Origin: Magnetococcales bacterium DCbin4
GTDB taxonomy: Bacteria > Pseudomonadota > Magnetococcia > Magnetococcales > UBA8363
Assembly: GCA_002753735.1 (NCBI GenBank)
Contig: PEAN01000020.1
Span: forward strand, 1-58,930
Length of the DNA: 58,930 nucleotides
Reading direction: 5' to 3'
Shown piece by piece: positions 29,509 to 39,315 of the stretch. The notes under the pieces are model-generated. The model was not told the DNA's origin. It worked only from the letters and a program-made list of their open reading frames with translations, and made no database searches. The first letter of the stretch is position 1. Each line of letters opens with the position of its first letter. Made by a program: the position numbers and the translations under genes.

Positions 29509-30744
29509 TCAGGCCCCGAGCATGATCCGGCTGGGATCCTCGATACATTCCTTGATACGCACCAAAAAAGAAACCGCTTCCCGACCATCCACGACCCGAT
29601 GGTCATAAGTCAAGGCCAGATACATCATGGGCCTGGCAGCGATGGAACCATCCGGCATCACCATGGGCCGCTGCTGAATCTTGTGCATCCCCAGAATACC
29701 CACCTGCGGCGTATTCAAAATCGGGGTCGAAAGAAGAGAACCAAAAATGCCACCATTGGTAATGGTGAACGTCCCCCCCTGCAACTCCTCCAATGTCAGA
29801 CGCCCCCCTTCGGCACGGCGTCCAAATTCGGTAATCTGCTGTTCGATCCCCGCCAACGATAGGAGATCCGCCTCACGCAATACCGGGACCACCAATCCGT
29901 TGCTCCCCCCCACCGCAATGCCAATATCGTAATAGTTGCGATAAACCAGCTCATCCCCTTGAATCTCGGCATTGACCGCAGGGAATTCCTGCAATGCCGC
30001 AACCGCCGCCTTGACAAAAAACGACATGAACCCCAAACGGACACCATGTCGCTTCTCAAAACTGTCACGATACGACTGCCGGAGCGCCATCACTGCCGTC
30101 ATATCGACTTCATTGAAGGTCGTCAACATGGCAGCGGTATTTTGTGCCTCTTTCAACCGCTGAGCAATCCGCTGGCGCAACCGCGACATCCGTACCCGAT
30201 GTTCCCGCGGGCCCACAACAGCAGGAGGAAACTGCCCCACCCCCGGTTTCCTGACCGTACCCGGACTGCTTGAAGCGGCCTGATCCCCCCCCTGCGCGAC
30301 AAACGCCCGAACATCCCCCTTGGTCAGGCGATTGCCAGCACCGGTTGCAGGAATCTGGGACAGGTTGAGATCATTTTCCTCAAGGATCTTGCGCACCGAT
30401 GGTGACAACTTCGGAGATTTGGCAGGAGTCGCCGCCACGGGAACAGAAGTGTCCTTGCCATCAAGGTCCTCAACAGCAACACGCGTCATCGGCGACGAAC
30501 CCTGACCCTCGGCATCCAGTTGCCCCAGCAGGGCACCCACCGCAACATCCGTATCCACCGGGGAAACGATTCGCCTGAGGATTCCTCCAGCCGGGGCAGG
30601 CACCTCCAGGGTCACCTTGTCGGTTTCCAGTTCGCACAACACCTCGCCCGCCGCCACCGGGTCACCTTCCGCCTTGTGCCATTTGACGACGGTCGCTTCC
30701 ATGATGGATTCCCCCAGCGAGGGAACGATGATATCGATTGCCAT
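29509..30744 (-). CDS. sucB: 2-oxoglutarate dehydrogenase E2 (dihydrolipoyl succinyltransferase)
   Basis: A 411-residue core subunit that moves succinyl groups to CoA. One lipoyl domain has the attachment lysine K43 in E-T-D-K-V-T-L. A peripheral subunit-binding domain lies near residues 110-148 (S-P-S-V-R-K-I-L, G[10 protein letters not shown]). The catalytic domain ends with the [10 protein letters not shown] active-site motif. It lies 37 bases after sucA and 22 before lpd. Confidence 0.97.
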   Translation of the reverse strand: MAIDIIVPSLGESIMEATVVKWHKAEGDPVAAGEVLCELETDKVTLEVPAPAGGILRRIVSPVDTDVAVGALLGQLDAEGQGSSPMTRVAVEDLDGKDTSVPVAATPAKSPKLSPSVRKILEENDLNLSQIPATGAGNRLTKGDVRAFVAQGGDQAASSSPGTVRKPGVGQFPPAVVGPREHRVRMSRLRQRIAQRLKEAQNTAAMLTTFNEVDMTAVMALRQSYRDSFEKRHGVRLGFMSFFVKAAVAALQEFPAVNAEIQGDELVYRNYYDIGIAVGGSNGLVVPVLREADLLSLAGIEQQITEFGRRAEGGRLTLEELQGGTFTITNGGIFGSLLSTPILNTPQVGILGMHKIQQRPMVMPDGSIAARPMMYLALTYDHRVVDGREAVSFLVRIKECIEDPSRIMLGA

Positions 30745-30781
30745 TATTCCACCTGTCCCATGATGACTGTTACATCCACGT

Positions 30782-33697
30782 TCACCTGCCCGAAACCCGT
30801 CGGAACGGTACCGGCAATGCCTTCATTTCCCAACTCAGCGCCTGCTCGACAAGGAGCGCCTGTTCGATCACATGTTTCTTATGCAGACCCGTCGCCGGAG
30901 AGGCGGATGCACCACGGCCCGCATAGCCGGGTTGAAGTTGCGTCCGGCCCAGATCCTGAAGAAGATAGATCAATCTGGGTAATACGAACATCCACGCCCC
31001 CATGTTGGCCGGTTCCTCTTGACACCATACCACTTCGGCGCCCGCATAGCGTTCCATAATTTCAGACAGCGTGTCCCGGGGCCAGGGATAGAGTTGTTCC
31101 ACGCGAATCAGTGCCACATCATTGATCCCCTTCTGGGTACGTGCTTCCAGCAGGTCGTAATAGATTTTGCCCGTACACATGACCACACGCCGTATCCTGG
31201 CATCCTCCACCAGGGGAACCGTCTCCTGCAACACCCGCATGAATCGCGATCCGGTGGACATTTCCTCAAGTTTGGAAACACAACCTGGATGCCGCAACAA
31301 CGATTTCGGGGTGAACAGGACCAGCGGTTTGCGGAAATTGCGCCGGATCTGCCGCCGCAGGACATGAAAATAATTGGCCGGCGTACTCACATTGCAGACC
31401 TGAAGATTATCCTGGGCACACAATTGCAAAAACCGTTCGGGCCGGGCTGATGAATGTTCGGGACCCTGCCCTTCATAACCATGCGGCAACAAAAGCGTCA
31501 CCCCGTTGAGCCGCAACCATTTGGATTCCCCGGCACTCAAAAATTGATCGATGATCATCTGGGCACCGTTGGCGAAATCGCCAAACTGGGCTTCCCACAG
31601 GACCAGGGTAAATGGGTCATCGGATGCATAGCCATATTCATACCCCAGGACCGATGCCTCGGCCAAAGGGGAATCGTACACCTTATAGAGTGCCTGTCCC
31701 GGGCGGATGTGGTTGAGCGGATAGTAGCGGGATTCATTTTCCTGGTCCACGATCACCGACTGCCGTTGGGAAAAGGTGCCACGCCCACAATCCTGCCCCG
31801 ACAAACGGACCCCCACCCCTTCCACCAGCAAAGAACCAAACGCCAACGCTTCGGCGGTCGCCCAATCCAATCCGATGCCGGAATTGATCATCTCCTGTTT
31901 ACTACGCAGTTGCCGGGCAATTTTGGAATTGACCGCAAACCCCACAGGCATCGTCACGATTGCCCGCCCGATCTCCTTCAAGGTATCGAGGGCGACATCG
32001 GTTTGATATTCTTCATACTCTTCCTCACGTCCCAAGGGTGACAGCCCTTTCCATCCCCCTTCCAGCCAATCCGCCTTGTCGGCCTTGTAATTTTTCGCCT
32101 TGGCAAACTCTTCCTCCAGGAGCGTTTCGAAGGAGGCCCGGATGTTGGCTGCCATATCAGAACCACTCAACCCTTCACGGTCGAGCTGCCGGGCATACAG
32201 TTCGGGAGTGGACAAATGTTTGGCAATGGTACGATACATGATCGGCTGGGTGAACATCGGCTCGTCACTTTCGTTGTGACCATACCGGCGATAACAAAAC
32301 ATGTCGATGATCACATCCCAGCCGAACTGCTGTCGGAATTCGACCGCCAACCGCACCGCATGCACCACCGCTTCGGGATCATCTCCGTTGACGTGGAAAA
32401 TGGGGGCCTGAATCATTTTGCCGACATCGGAAGGATAAGGTGAGGAACGAGAGGAGGAGGGATTGGTGGTAAACCCGATCTGATTGTTGATGATGAGGTG
32501 GATGGTCCCCCCGGTGGAGTATCCTTCCAACCCCGAAAGGGCCAGACTCTCGGCCACCAACCCCTGCCCCGCGAACGCGGCATCTCCGTGCAGCAACACC
32601 GCCATGACTTCCCGCCGCCCCTGATGCCCCCTGCGATTTTGTTTGGAGCGTACCTTGCCCAACACCACGGGATTGACGAGCTCCAGATGGGATGGGTTGG
32701 GATTGAGGGTCAGATGGACCGGGTGACCATCAAGAATCCGATCCGCCGACGATCCCAGGTGATAGCGCACGTCGCCGGAACCCTGGACATCCTCGGGATT
32801 GGCCGATCCTCCCTGGAATTCGTGGAAAATCACACGGTAAGGCTTTTGCATGATGTTGGCCAGGACATTGAGCCGCCCACGGTGTGCCATCCCCAACACC
32901 ACCTCGCGCACCCCCAACTTCGCACCCCGTTCAAGCAACTGTTCCAGGGCGGGGATCAACGATTCCCCCCCCTCCAGGCCAAACCGTTTGGTCCCGGTAA
33001 ATTTTTTCTGCAAAAATTTTTCATACTGTTCCGCATGGATCAACCGCTCCAGGATCGCCTTCTTCCCCTTGACCGAGAATACGGTACGATTGCCATTGCT
33101 TTCGATGTGACGTTGAATCCAGGCTTTCTGTTCCGCATCCTGGATGTGCATGAATTCCACCCCGACCGAGCTGCAATAGGTCTTTTCCAAAATCTGGAGG
33201 ATTTCACGCATGGTGGCCGATTCCCGGCCCAGGACATGATCGATGAAAATCGGCCGGTCCATATCCTCTTCATGAAACCCATAGGTTTCGGGCTTCAATT
33301 CGGGGAACTCACCCTTTCCTTCCAATCCCAGGGGATCGAAGCGGGCATGAAGGTGACCACGGACCCGGTACGAGCGGATCAACATCAGCGCACGCAGGGA
33401 ATCGAGGGTCGCCTTGCGGATCTCCTGGGGATCCTGTGCTGCGTGTTGCGACAGGGCGGCATTTCTGCCGGCATCGACATCCGGATCCCCGCGCCCCAGA
33501 ATCCCGGGACGGTGCCGGTTCCAGAGTGCCCCCTGCAACTCCTGGAAAATCTCGTCAGCACGATCTGCCCGCCACTGAGCGAACAACCGGGCACTCGCGG
33601 GGTCCACCGAACGTTGGTCCTCAAGAAATCGTGCATACAGCTCACTGACATAAAGGGCATTCGCACCATTCAAAAAGGAATCCACCGGATCAGACAT
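30782..33697 (-). CDS. sucA: 2-oxoglutarate dehydrogenase E1
   Basis: A 971-residue thiamine-diphosphate enzyme that decarboxylates 2-oxoglutarate in the TCA cycle. Family marks include [28 protein letters not shown] and the [21 protein letters not shown] region. A short N-terminal helix (N-A-L-Y-V-S-E-L-Y) binds E2. The ATG at 33697 is preceded by a purine stretch GGGGGTGG. It heads the three-gene operon. Confidence 0.97.
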   Translation of the reverse strand: MSDPVDSFLNGANALYVSELYARFLEDQRSVDPASARLFAQWRADRADEIFQELQGALWNRHRPGILGRGDPDVDAGRNAALSQHAAQDPQEIRKATLDSLRALMLIRSYRVRGHLHARFDPLGLEGKGEFPELKPETYGFHEEDMDRPIFIDHVLGRESATMREILQILEKTYCSSVGVEFMHIQDAEQKAWIQRHIESNGNRTVFSVKGKKAILERLIHAEQYEKFLQKKFTGTKRFGLEGGESLIPALEQLLERGAKLGVREVVLGMAHRGRLNVLANIMQKPYRVIFHEFQGGSANPEDVQGSGDVRYHLGSSADRILDGHPVHLTLNPNPSHLELVNPVVLGKVRSKQNRRGHQGRREVMAVLLHGDAAFAGQGLVAESLALSGLEGYSTGGTIHLIINNQIGFTTNPSSSRSSPYPSDVGKMIQAPIFHVNGDDPEAVVHAVRLAVEFRQQFGWDVIIDMFCYRRYGHNESDEPMFTQPIMYRTIAKHLSTPELYARQLDREGLSGSDMAANIRASFETLLEEEFAKAKNYKADKADWLEGGWKGLSPLGREEEYEEYQTDVALDTLKEIGRAIVTMPVGFAVNSKIARQLRSKQEMINSGIGLDWATAEALAFGSLLVEGVGVRLSGQDCGRGTFSQRQSVIVDQENESRYYPLNHIRPGQALYKVYDSPLAEASVLGYEYGYASDDPFTLVLWEAQFGDFANGAQMIIDQFLSAGESKWLRLNGVTLLLPHGYEGQGPEHSSARPERFLQLCAQDNLQVCNVSTPANYFHVLRRQIRRNFRKPLVLFTPKSLLRHPGCVSKLEEMSTGSRFMRVLQETVPLVEDARIRRVVMCTGKIYYDLLEARTQKGINDVALIRVEQLYPWPRDTLSEIMERYAGAEVVWCQEEPANMGAWMFVLPRLIYLLQDLGRTQLQPGYAGRGASASPATGLHKKHVIEQALLVEQALSWEMKALPVPFRRVSGR

Positions 33698-33852
33698 GTC
33701 CACCCCCAAAAGAGACCTTGCCAACGTTCAATTGCCCGACGACCCATTCCGTAGCATGCCGGTGCCGCGGCCAGCAAAAACCAAAACGTCCCCCCCCGGT
33801 CCCCAGCAAGCGGAAGACAGGGGGAGACACCCCCTTGAAGCTGCATGGATCA

Positions 33853-34872
33853 TCAAGGTTGTTGGAATATCTTCATCAGTTGATCGCCATATCGTTCCAC
33901 CAGTTCCATTTCCACCTTGGGCAACGAACCGGCCTCGGAATGATCAGCACGCATCCCTTCCTCCATCTTCTGGAGGTATTGATCCATGTTCCGTTTCATC
34001 AGCTCACGTTGCTGGGGCGGGATGAACGGATTGTTGGCCACTGCCGCTTTTTGTCTGGCCACCCAGGCCTTCTGCTGTTTGAACATGGATTCCCGGTCCA
34101 TTCCAGGACCCATGTGATGTTCACCTCCGTGCATCATCGCCGCCTTGTTGCTTGGAGTTGCAGTCACCTTATTGGCCTGCATTTGCCGGATCATCCAATA
34201 TTTTTGCGCTGCAGAAATATAAGGATTGCGCAGGATGGCCTGTTTTTGGGATTGGCGCATCTGTTCCTGCCAATCCTGCATGGAGCTGCCGGGATTGACG
34301 GATTGTTTCATGAATTGGCGCTGTTGCTGAAGCAAATCAAGGGCCTGACGCCGTTGCATCGGATTCATATAGGGATTTTGACGAATGCGACGTTCTTCAG
34401 CATCGAGTTGCTCGGTCATCGAAGCCACCCTTTGCTGGGCCGCCGCCGCCATTTCTTCCTGGTTGGACGCTGCACGGGCACGCGATTCAGCCTGTAACCG
34501 CTTCATCTGTTCCTGCATCCGTTTCCGGGACTCCAATTCCTGCTGTTGGGTTTTCCGGATCATGAGGCCCTGGTTCAGATGATTGAAAATATAGAAAAAT
34601 CGGTCCGATTTCCACCCTTTTGCCGCCAATTGTTCGACGAATTCCTTATTGTAGCGCAGGCCGGCAATCATCCAAGGATGATTCTGCCACGCCTGATCAC
34701 CCTGTTTTTTGCGATTCCATTGGATCATTGCGGGATAGTCGGCCATGAAACGTTGGATTTCATCCGCAGAAAATGGTTTCTCGCCCTCCTGAGCCAACAC
34801 GACGGTGCTCAAGGAAACGGACACCCCCAGCACCATGGCCAACACCCCTCTTTTCACCATTTTTCCCAACAT
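33853..34872 (-). CDS. Met/Gln/His-rich periplasmic protein with N-P-(Y/F) repeats
   Basis: A 339-residue exported protein of unknown function. The signal peptide ends at V-V-L-A-Q (about residue 27). Residues 105-190 are a long, highly charged helical region. Three similar segments recur: R-Q-N-P-Y-M-N-P-M-Q-R-R near 164, L-R-N-P-Y-I-S-A-A-Q-K-Y near 214 and A-N-N-P-F-I-P-P-Q-Q-R near 279, each followed by a Met-rich helix. Between the last two is M-M-H-G-G-E-H-H-M-G-P-G-M, a pattern often seen in copper-binding proteins. It starts 156 bases downstream of the sucA operon head, divergent to nothing, on the same strand as gmhA. No enzyme motif. Confidence 0.75.
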   Translation of the reverse strand: MLGKMVKRGVLAMVLGVSVSLSTVVLAQEGEKPFSADEIQRFMADYPAMIQWNRKKQGDQAWQNHPWMIAGLRYNKEFVEQLAAKGWKSDRFFYIFNHLNQGLMIRKTQQQELESRKRMQEQMKRLQAESRARAASNQEEMAAAAQQRVASMTEQLDAEERRIRQNPYMNPMQRRQALDLLQQQRQFMKQSVNPGSSMQDWQEQMRQSQKQAILRNPYISAAQKYWMIRQMQANKVTATPSNKAAMMHGGEHHMGPGMDRESMFKQQKAWVARQKAAVANNPFIPPQQRELMKRNMDQYLQKMEEGMRADHSEAGSLPKVEMELVERYGDQLMKIFQQP

Positions 34873-34999
34873 GAGAACACTCCTTCAAGAATCACACAGT
34901 ACCAATTTGGCAAAACAATCCACCCCTGCCCACCATGACGCAAACCTACATTGCGAGGATTGCACATGATTCAATGTTTATCAACCAAATCCTTGAAAA

Positions 35000-35617
35000 T
35001 CATCGTGCTGTGTTCCCGGATCCGAACATGGCCTGTTCCACATGTGCTGCGATGAGATGCCCCACCAGAATATGCCCCTCCTGGATTCTGGGGGTCGAAT
35101 CGCTGGCAACGCGGATGCAACAATCGCACAATGGCGCCATCCCCCCCCCCGAACGCCCTGTCAGGCCGATGATGCGCATCGATCTTTTCCTGGCCGCCTC
35201 GATGGCCGCGATGATGTTGGGTGAATTGCCGGAGGTGGAAATCGCCATGAACAGATCCCCTGCCCTCCCATGGGCCTCAATCTGACGACTGAACACATGT
35301 TCAAAGCCATAATCATTGCCAATGGCGGTCAGGATGGAGGTATCGGTCGTCAAGGCGAGGGCGGACAATGCGGGGCGGTCAAAGAAAAAACGACTGACCA
35401 GTTCAGCGGCGATATGCTGGGCATCGGCGGCGGAACCACCATTGCCGGCGATGAGAATCCGATGTCCATGCCGGCAGGTTTCCTCCGCCATGGTGCAGGC
35501 CCGGACCAACTCGGCAAACAATGAGGCATCATCAAGGAACGCCTGTTTGGCCTCCAGGCTCATCCTGATTTGTTGGCGCAAACGATCTTCCCACCCTGAG
35601 TTCTCCGTGTGGTCCAT
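35000..35617 (-). CDS. gmhA: Sedoheptulose-7-phosphate isomerase (SIS domain)
   Basis: A 205-residue SIS-domain protein that converts sedoheptulose-7-phosphate to D-glycero-D-manno-heptose-7-phosphate for LPS core synthesis. The substrate loops G-N-G-G-S-A-A-D-A-Q-H-I-A-A-E-L and S-T-S-G-N-S-P-N are intact. The C-terminal E-G-H-I-L-V-G-H-L-I-A-A-H-V-E matches GmhA. The ATG at 35617 is preferred to 35659. DiaA, a close SIS relative, is the main alternative. No other heptose genes are adjacent. Confidence 0.9.
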   Translation of the reverse strand: MDHTENSGWEDRLRQQIRMSLEAKQAFLDDASLFAELVRACTMAEETCRHGHRILIAGNGGSAADAQHIAAELVSRFFFDRPALSALALTTDTSILTAIGNDYGFEHVFSRQIEAHGRAGDLFMAISTSGNSPNIIAAIEAARKRSMRIIGLTGRSGGGMAPLCDCCIRVASDSTPRIQEGHILVGHLIAAHVEQAMFGSGNTAR

Positions 35618-35735
35618 GCCCCGGCCTTTCCGCTTAGACAGAGTTAATTTGGCATGCAAGATGCTAAGCGCTTCATGAAGAAACGCATTACCTCAGGGAA
35701 TCGCACTTCCCCATGGTCAGTCAACGGAAAAAACA

Positions 35736-35987
35736 ATGTCCAACAGAAATGCCAGCCAAAGATTTTACGGCGTCTGCGAACGATGCTTCAAAGAACAGTG
35801 GAAACATCACCCCCCCGGGCAGGCCAGGCATTGCTATTGTCCCCACCATCAGGCACTCGCCTACGAATCGCCCGAAGGGGTCTCCATCCGCACCAACGTG
35901 ACCATCGAGGAATACAACCAGATCATCGCCCGCTCCACCGCCACCCCCCAACACCTTTCCGTTCCCCGGCGCAAATGGGGACGATGA
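35736..35987 (+). CDS. Small Cys/His-rich protein, possible zinc ribbon
   Basis: An 83-residue protein with C14-x-x-C17 and C33-x-C35-x-H-H, a pattern able to hold a zinc ion. The rest is polar with no known domain. It overlaps no other likely gene and sits in an accessory patch beside the higBA locus, which suggests acquired DNA. I do not recognise a family; it may be a small DNA-associated protein. Confidence 0.5.
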   Translation: MSNRNASQRFYGVCERCFKEQWKHHPPGQARHCYCPHHQALAYESPEGVSIRTNVTIEEYNQIIARSTATPQHLSVPRRKWGR

Positions 35988-36017
35988 CCCATTCCAAAGA
36001 TCAAAAACCACGACGGA

Positions 36018-36338
36018 TCAGGCGATTTGGAACACTTCGACTTCGGTTTCCAGGATGCCTGATGCCTCCAAACGATCCCGTTCCAACTCCATTTCATAAT
36101 GGACTTGCAGGTTGATCCAGAAATCAGCTTCCATGTTGAAAAACCGGCCCAGACGCAAAGCGGCTTCGGCAGTGATCGAACGATGGCCATTGATGATCTG
36201 GTTGACCCAGGTCGGCTGTACGCCCAAACCCTTGGCCAGCCTGTACTGGGTAATGTTCATGGGGGTCATGAACTCTTCCAGCAAAATTTTTCCCGGATGA
36301 ATCGGTTTGAGCTTGTCTCTTGTTTCAACCGTGTCCAT
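36018..36338 (-). CDS. higA: HigA-type antitoxin (XRE HTH)
   Basis: A 106-residue HigA/VapI antitoxin. The N-terminus I-H-P-G-K-I-L-L-E-E-F-M-T-P-M-N-I-T and the HTH that follows (Y-R-L-A-K-G-L-G-V, I-I-N-G-H-R-S-I-T-A-E-A-A-L-R-L) are diagnostic, ending F-W-I-N-L-Q. It would bind HigB and repress the operon. AGGAGG lies 6 bases before the ATG at 36338; the ATG at 36344 is too close to that site. The gene is intact although the toxin gene upstream is broken. Confidence 0.92.
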   Translation of the reverse strand: MDTVETRDKLKPIHPGKILLEEFMTPMNITQYRLAKGLGVQPTWVNQIINGHRSITAEAALRLGRFFNMEADFWINLQVHYEMELERDRLEASGILETEVEVFQIA

Positions 36339-36655
36339 GGACATCCTCCTGATACGGACTTGAAGGTAAGGGTGGATTCATGGTAATCAACGATTTCTAC
36401 CGCATCCACGCCCCCGTCCTTCCAGACAAAGCAAATTCTCCATTGATCATTGATCCGAATGCTGTATCGCCCCAACCGATCACCTCCCAACGCTTCCAAC
36501 CGATTGCCCGGAGGAATTCGAAGGGTTTCAAGCTTGGTCGTTGCGTGCAGCATGTTCAGTTTGCGTTAAGCGATGATTTGAATAGACTGAAATTTTTTGC
36601 AGAAAATGCGCAGAAAAATCTTTTGGGTATCGGAACAACGAAATGAACGAATCAT
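36266..36655 (-). pseudogene. higB: HigB toxin gene with premature stop
   Basis: From ATG 36655 the frame reads M-I-R-S-F-R-C-S-D-T-Q-K-I-F, the normal HigB N-terminus, but meets TAA at 36566-36568 after 29 codons. The same frame continues without shift as R-K-L-N-M-L-H-A, then I-P-P-G-N-R-L-E-A-L, Y-S-I-R-I-N-D-Q-W-R-I-C-F and V-E-I-V-D-Y-H, the full RelE-fold core of this ribosome-dependent mRNase. HigB normally ends about at D-Y-H; here the frame runs on 38 codons through the higA ribosome site into higA, so its own stop also seems lost. An internal ATG at 36553 would give a 95-residue product lacking the first helix, unlikely to be active. Confidence 0.8.
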
Positions 36656-36823
36656 GCCAGGAAGTTCGGAAAGGGGAATTGGAACAAAACCCGCAACCAC
36701 TGAAGACATGAAGATATCACGGCGCAATCATATCGAAAAGCGCCATGATGCCAAAAACAGGTTTCAAGGAAAGACATGGATCCTTCCTGGTCCCTCACTT
36801 CGGATGCCGGGTGCCCTTCAGGC

Positions 36824-36895
36824 AAAAAACCAAACCCCCGGGGGCAATCCCCCGTCATTCCAAATAAAAGTGGGCCTCCCTTTTTTTCATGATCG
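36824..36895. repeat. Dispersed intergenic repeat
   Basis: AAACCCCCGGGGGCAATCCCCCGTCATTCC followed by a T-run and CATGATC, as in other copies. It overlaps the last codons of the Rieske gene and lies at the downstream end of the suf operon, where its hairpin and run could end transcription. The stretch 36656-36823 holds nothing I recognise. Confidence 0.6.
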
Positions 36896-37198
36896 CCGCA
36901 CCTGCACCATCCCATGATCGACCCGTACCGCTACCACCTTGACATCCTCCTCGGCGGGCGGGACCAACACCGCCCCGGTCTTGATGTCGAACCGGGCACC
37001 GTGCAGGGGACAAATGATGTCGCTTCCTTCGACGTCGCCGCTGGATAAATCACTGCCGTCGTGGGTGCAACAATCCTCCAGGCCGTAGAACCCGTCGTCC
37101 AGATGGAACACCACGACCGCCTGACCCTCCAACATCAACGTCTGCCAGGTCCCTGACGCAAATTCAGCCACCGGAAGTACATCTACCCATTCGTTCAT
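36887..37198 (-). CDS. Rieske [2Fe-2S] ferredoxin of the suf operon
   Basis: A 103-residue soluble Rieske protein. Cluster ligands are C-T-H (about residues 44-46) and C-P-L-H (about 63-66), in C-C-T-H-D-G and C-P-L-H-G-A-R-F-D. It resembles the small ferredoxin subunits of aromatic dioxygenases, but the context (last gene of a suf operon) argues for electron transfer in cluster assembly or repair. It begins 18 bases after sufT. Confidence 0.9.
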   Translation of the reverse strand: MNEWVDVLPVAEFASGTWQTLMLEGQAVVVFHLDDGFYGLEDCCTHDGSDLSSGDVEGSDIICPLHGARFDIKTGAVLVPPAEEDVKVVAVRVDHGMVQVRRS

Positions 37199-37216
37199 GG
37201 TCGTTCTCCTTGCAGA

Positions 37217-37531
37217 TCAAAGCATTTCCATCTGCCAACGTGCTTTTTCATTCATCATGTCGCGGTTCCATGGGGGATCCCATACGATCTCGACCTCCAC
37301 CTCGCGCACACCGGGAATCCGGCCCAGCGTCACCTTGACCGTGTCCGGCAAGGATTGCGCCACCGGACAACCAGGGGCCGTCAAGGTCATGCGCACCATC
37401 ACCACACCCAGCGGCGTCACCTCCAGGTCGTACACCAATCCCAGGTCGTAAATATTGATGGGAAACTCCGGATCGACAATGGTACACAAGGCGGCGATCA
37501 CCTGTTCTTTGAGTTTTTCAGTCGGTGGCAT
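37217..37531 (-). CDS. sufT: SufT-like MIP18/DUF59 Fe-S assembly factor
   Basis: A 104-residue DUF59 protein with the family marks I-V-D-P-E-F-P-I-N-I-Y-D-L-G-L-V-Y and L-T-A-P-G-C-P-V-A, whose cysteine is the conserved functional residue. The C-terminus V-W-D-P-P-W-N is also typical. SufT-type proteins assist maturation of Fe-S enzymes. The ATG at 37531 is chosen; it is 10 bases after sufU. Confidence 0.92.
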   Translation of the reverse strand: MPPTEKLKEQVIAALCTIVDPEFPINIYDLGLVYDLEVTPLGVVMVRMTLTAPGCPVAQSLPDTVKVTLGRIPGVREVEVEIVWDPPWNRDMMNEKARWQMEML

Positions 37532-37541
37532 GTCATGGCCC

Positions 37542-38000
37542 CTATTCGGTACACACGGTGTTGGCATCCTTTTTCAGGGCGGCATGGAGGATGAACCAGG
37601 CAAGGTTGGCGCATTTGATGCGGTCTGGGAAATCAAGGACCCCACCCAACACCTGCAGTTTTCCCAAATTTTGAATCTCTTCGTCGGAAATGGCGGAATC
37701 TCCGTGCAAAAACGCGGTCATGCGCCGAAACCGTGCCTCCGCCTCATCCATGTGCAAACCCTCCAGGGATTCGATCATCATCGAGGTGGAAGCGACGGAA
37801 ACGGCACATCCCACCCCCTCAAACCCCGCCTCCCGGATCACCCCATCCTCGATTCGCAGATGAATCGTGAATTCATCACCACAAAGGGGATTGAATCCAC
37901 AGGCATGATGGTTGGCATCCCGCGGTATCTGCATATAGTGGACAGGCCGCCGGTTGTGATCCAGAATCATCTCTTCATACAATTCCCGGTCGATCTTCAT
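37542..38000 (-). CDS. sufU: SufU/IscU-like Fe-S scaffold or sulfur acceptor
   Basis: A 152-residue U-type protein. Conserved ligands are C40-G-D42, C65 (G-V-G-C-A-V-S) and C130 (R-I-K-C-A-N-L). Spacing and the R-x-P-x-H/N start match SufU. In SUF systems it takes sulfur from the cysteine desulfurase SufS. AAGGAG lies 6 bases before ATG 38000, and the gene overlaps sufD by 26 bases. No sufS is next to it, which is unusual. Confidence 0.92.
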   Translation of the reverse strand: MKIDRELYEEMILDHNRRPVHYMQIPRDANHHACGFNPLCGDEFTIHLRIEDGVIREAGFEGVGCAVSVASTSMMIESLEGLHMDEAEARFRRMTAFLHGDSAISDEEIQNLGKLQVLGGVLDFPDRIKCANLAWFILHAALKKDANTVCTE

Positions 38001-39315
38001 CACGAACTCCTTCCCCCGGATTGAGACTTCTCCCAACCCATCCCCGGACCTCGGCGGGCGCCACCCGTTGCAGCAATTCTTCGGCAAATCCGTGAATCAG
38101 CAATGCACGGGCTGCGTTGACATCCAGGCCACGACTTTGCAGATAAAACAATGCATCCGGGTCCAGGCTGCCTACCGTGGCACCATGGCTGCATTGGACG
38201 GCGTCAGAGTGAATCTCCAGTTGCGGCCTGGCGTCGATCTCCGCAGTGTCGGACAAGAGCAGATTGGCGGTCGTCTGCCGGGATTGGGTGTGATGCACCC
38301 CCGGCGGCACACGAATCACACCGTTGAACACCCCCCGTGACTGTTCGTCCAAGATCCCCTTGTACAACTGACGTGACCGGGTATGGCCACAGGCATGGTG
38401 CATCGACGTTTGAAAATCCATGTGCTGACGCCCGCTGGCAAAGAACAATCCATCGAGTGCGCATTCCGCCTCCGCGCCCGCCAGGGTGACATGAACCTCC
38501 TGGCGGGTCCGTTCCCCACCATTGGCAAACAGATGGGAACCCAGATGGCTGCCCGCTTTCTGGGTAACCTGCACCGTCCCCACATGGTTGGCGGGGAGAC
38601 GCTCCCCCAGCAGCAACAGATGGTGTACATGCGCCCGGTCATCCAGGATCAACGAGGTGTAGGGATTGGTCAAATGGTGGGTGGTATGGCCCAGGGTGAC
38701 ATAATGTTCCACGACCAGCGCATGGGTATCGCTCCCGAAGATCAACACATTCCAAGGTTGGGTGATCATCGGTTCCCTGGAGGCGGTCGTGATGAACAAC
38801 AGGTGCAACGGTTGCGTCAACCGGGTTCCCGTCGACACATGGACAAAGGCACCATCCGGCCACAAGGCATGGTTCAACTCGGAAAATCCTTGATCATCGC
38901 CGGTCGGAAAGGTTTCAATGCACCCCGCCACCACACCGGGCGACTCATTGACGACCCGTGCCAGACTTCCTGCCTGAACCCCGCCGGGCAAGGCACTCAT
39001 GTCGGACAACGAATTCACGAACAGACCATTGATGAACACCAGACGATGGATCCCTTGCCGGGCGATCAGATGGGGATCGAGATCGGCCGGGTCCAATCCG
39101 ACGCAACCGGGATTGACGTGTCGATATACGGTTTGGGCAATGACCCGGGTCGAAGTATGCTTCCAACGTTCCAGCTTTCTCGTCGGGAACCCCATCCCCA
39201 TGAACCGCTGCATCGCCGCCTGTCGGCTGGCATGGATGAGCGCGGAATCATGTCCCGGAAGGGTTGCCGCATGTGCGATGAAATGGGCCTGGTGGCTGTT
39301 CATGGCGGTATTCAT
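37975..39315 (-). CDS. sufD: SufD, Fe-S assembly complex subunit
   Basis: A 446-residue SufD, partner of SufB in the SufBC2D scaffold. It has the N-terminal F-P-T-R-K-L-E-R-W-K-H-T segment and the C-terminal beta-helix with H-G-A-T-V-G-S-L-D-P-D-A-L-F-Y-L-Q-S-R-G. The start overlaps the sufC stop by ATGA. The R-G-L-D-x-x-x-A-R-A-L-L-I-H-G-F-A motif near the end is intact. Confidence 0.95.
   Translation of the reverse strand: MNTAMNSHQAHFIAHAATLPGHDSALIHASRQAAMQRFMGMGFPTRKLERWKHTSTRVIAQTVYRHVNPGCVGLDPADLDPHLIARQGIHRLVFINGLFVNSLSDMSALPGGVQAGSLARVVNESPGVVAGCIETFPTGDDQGFSELNHALWPDGAFVHVSTGTRLTQPLHLLFITTASREPMITQPWNVLIFGSDTHALVVEHYVTLGHTTHHLTNPYTSLILDDRAHVHHLLLLGERLPANHVGTVQVTQKAGSHLGSHLFANGGERTRQEVHVTLAGAEAECALDGLFFASGRQHMDFQTSMHHACGHTRSRQLYKGILDEQSRGVFNGVIRVPPGVHHTQSRQTTANLLLSDTAEIDARPQLEIHSDAVQCSHGATVGSLDPDALFYLQSRGLDVNAARALLIHGFAEELLQRVAPAEVRGWVGRSLNPGEGVRDEDRPGIV

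Noticed and set aside
32498-33754. Long plus-strand frame opposite sucA
   Set aside because: It lies entirely antisense to a well-supported sucA gene, shows no domain, and is explained by codon bias of G+C-rich DNA.
36652-36915. 87-codon minus-strand frame after the Rieske gene
   Set aside because: It is mostly repeat translation and shows no protein-like pattern.
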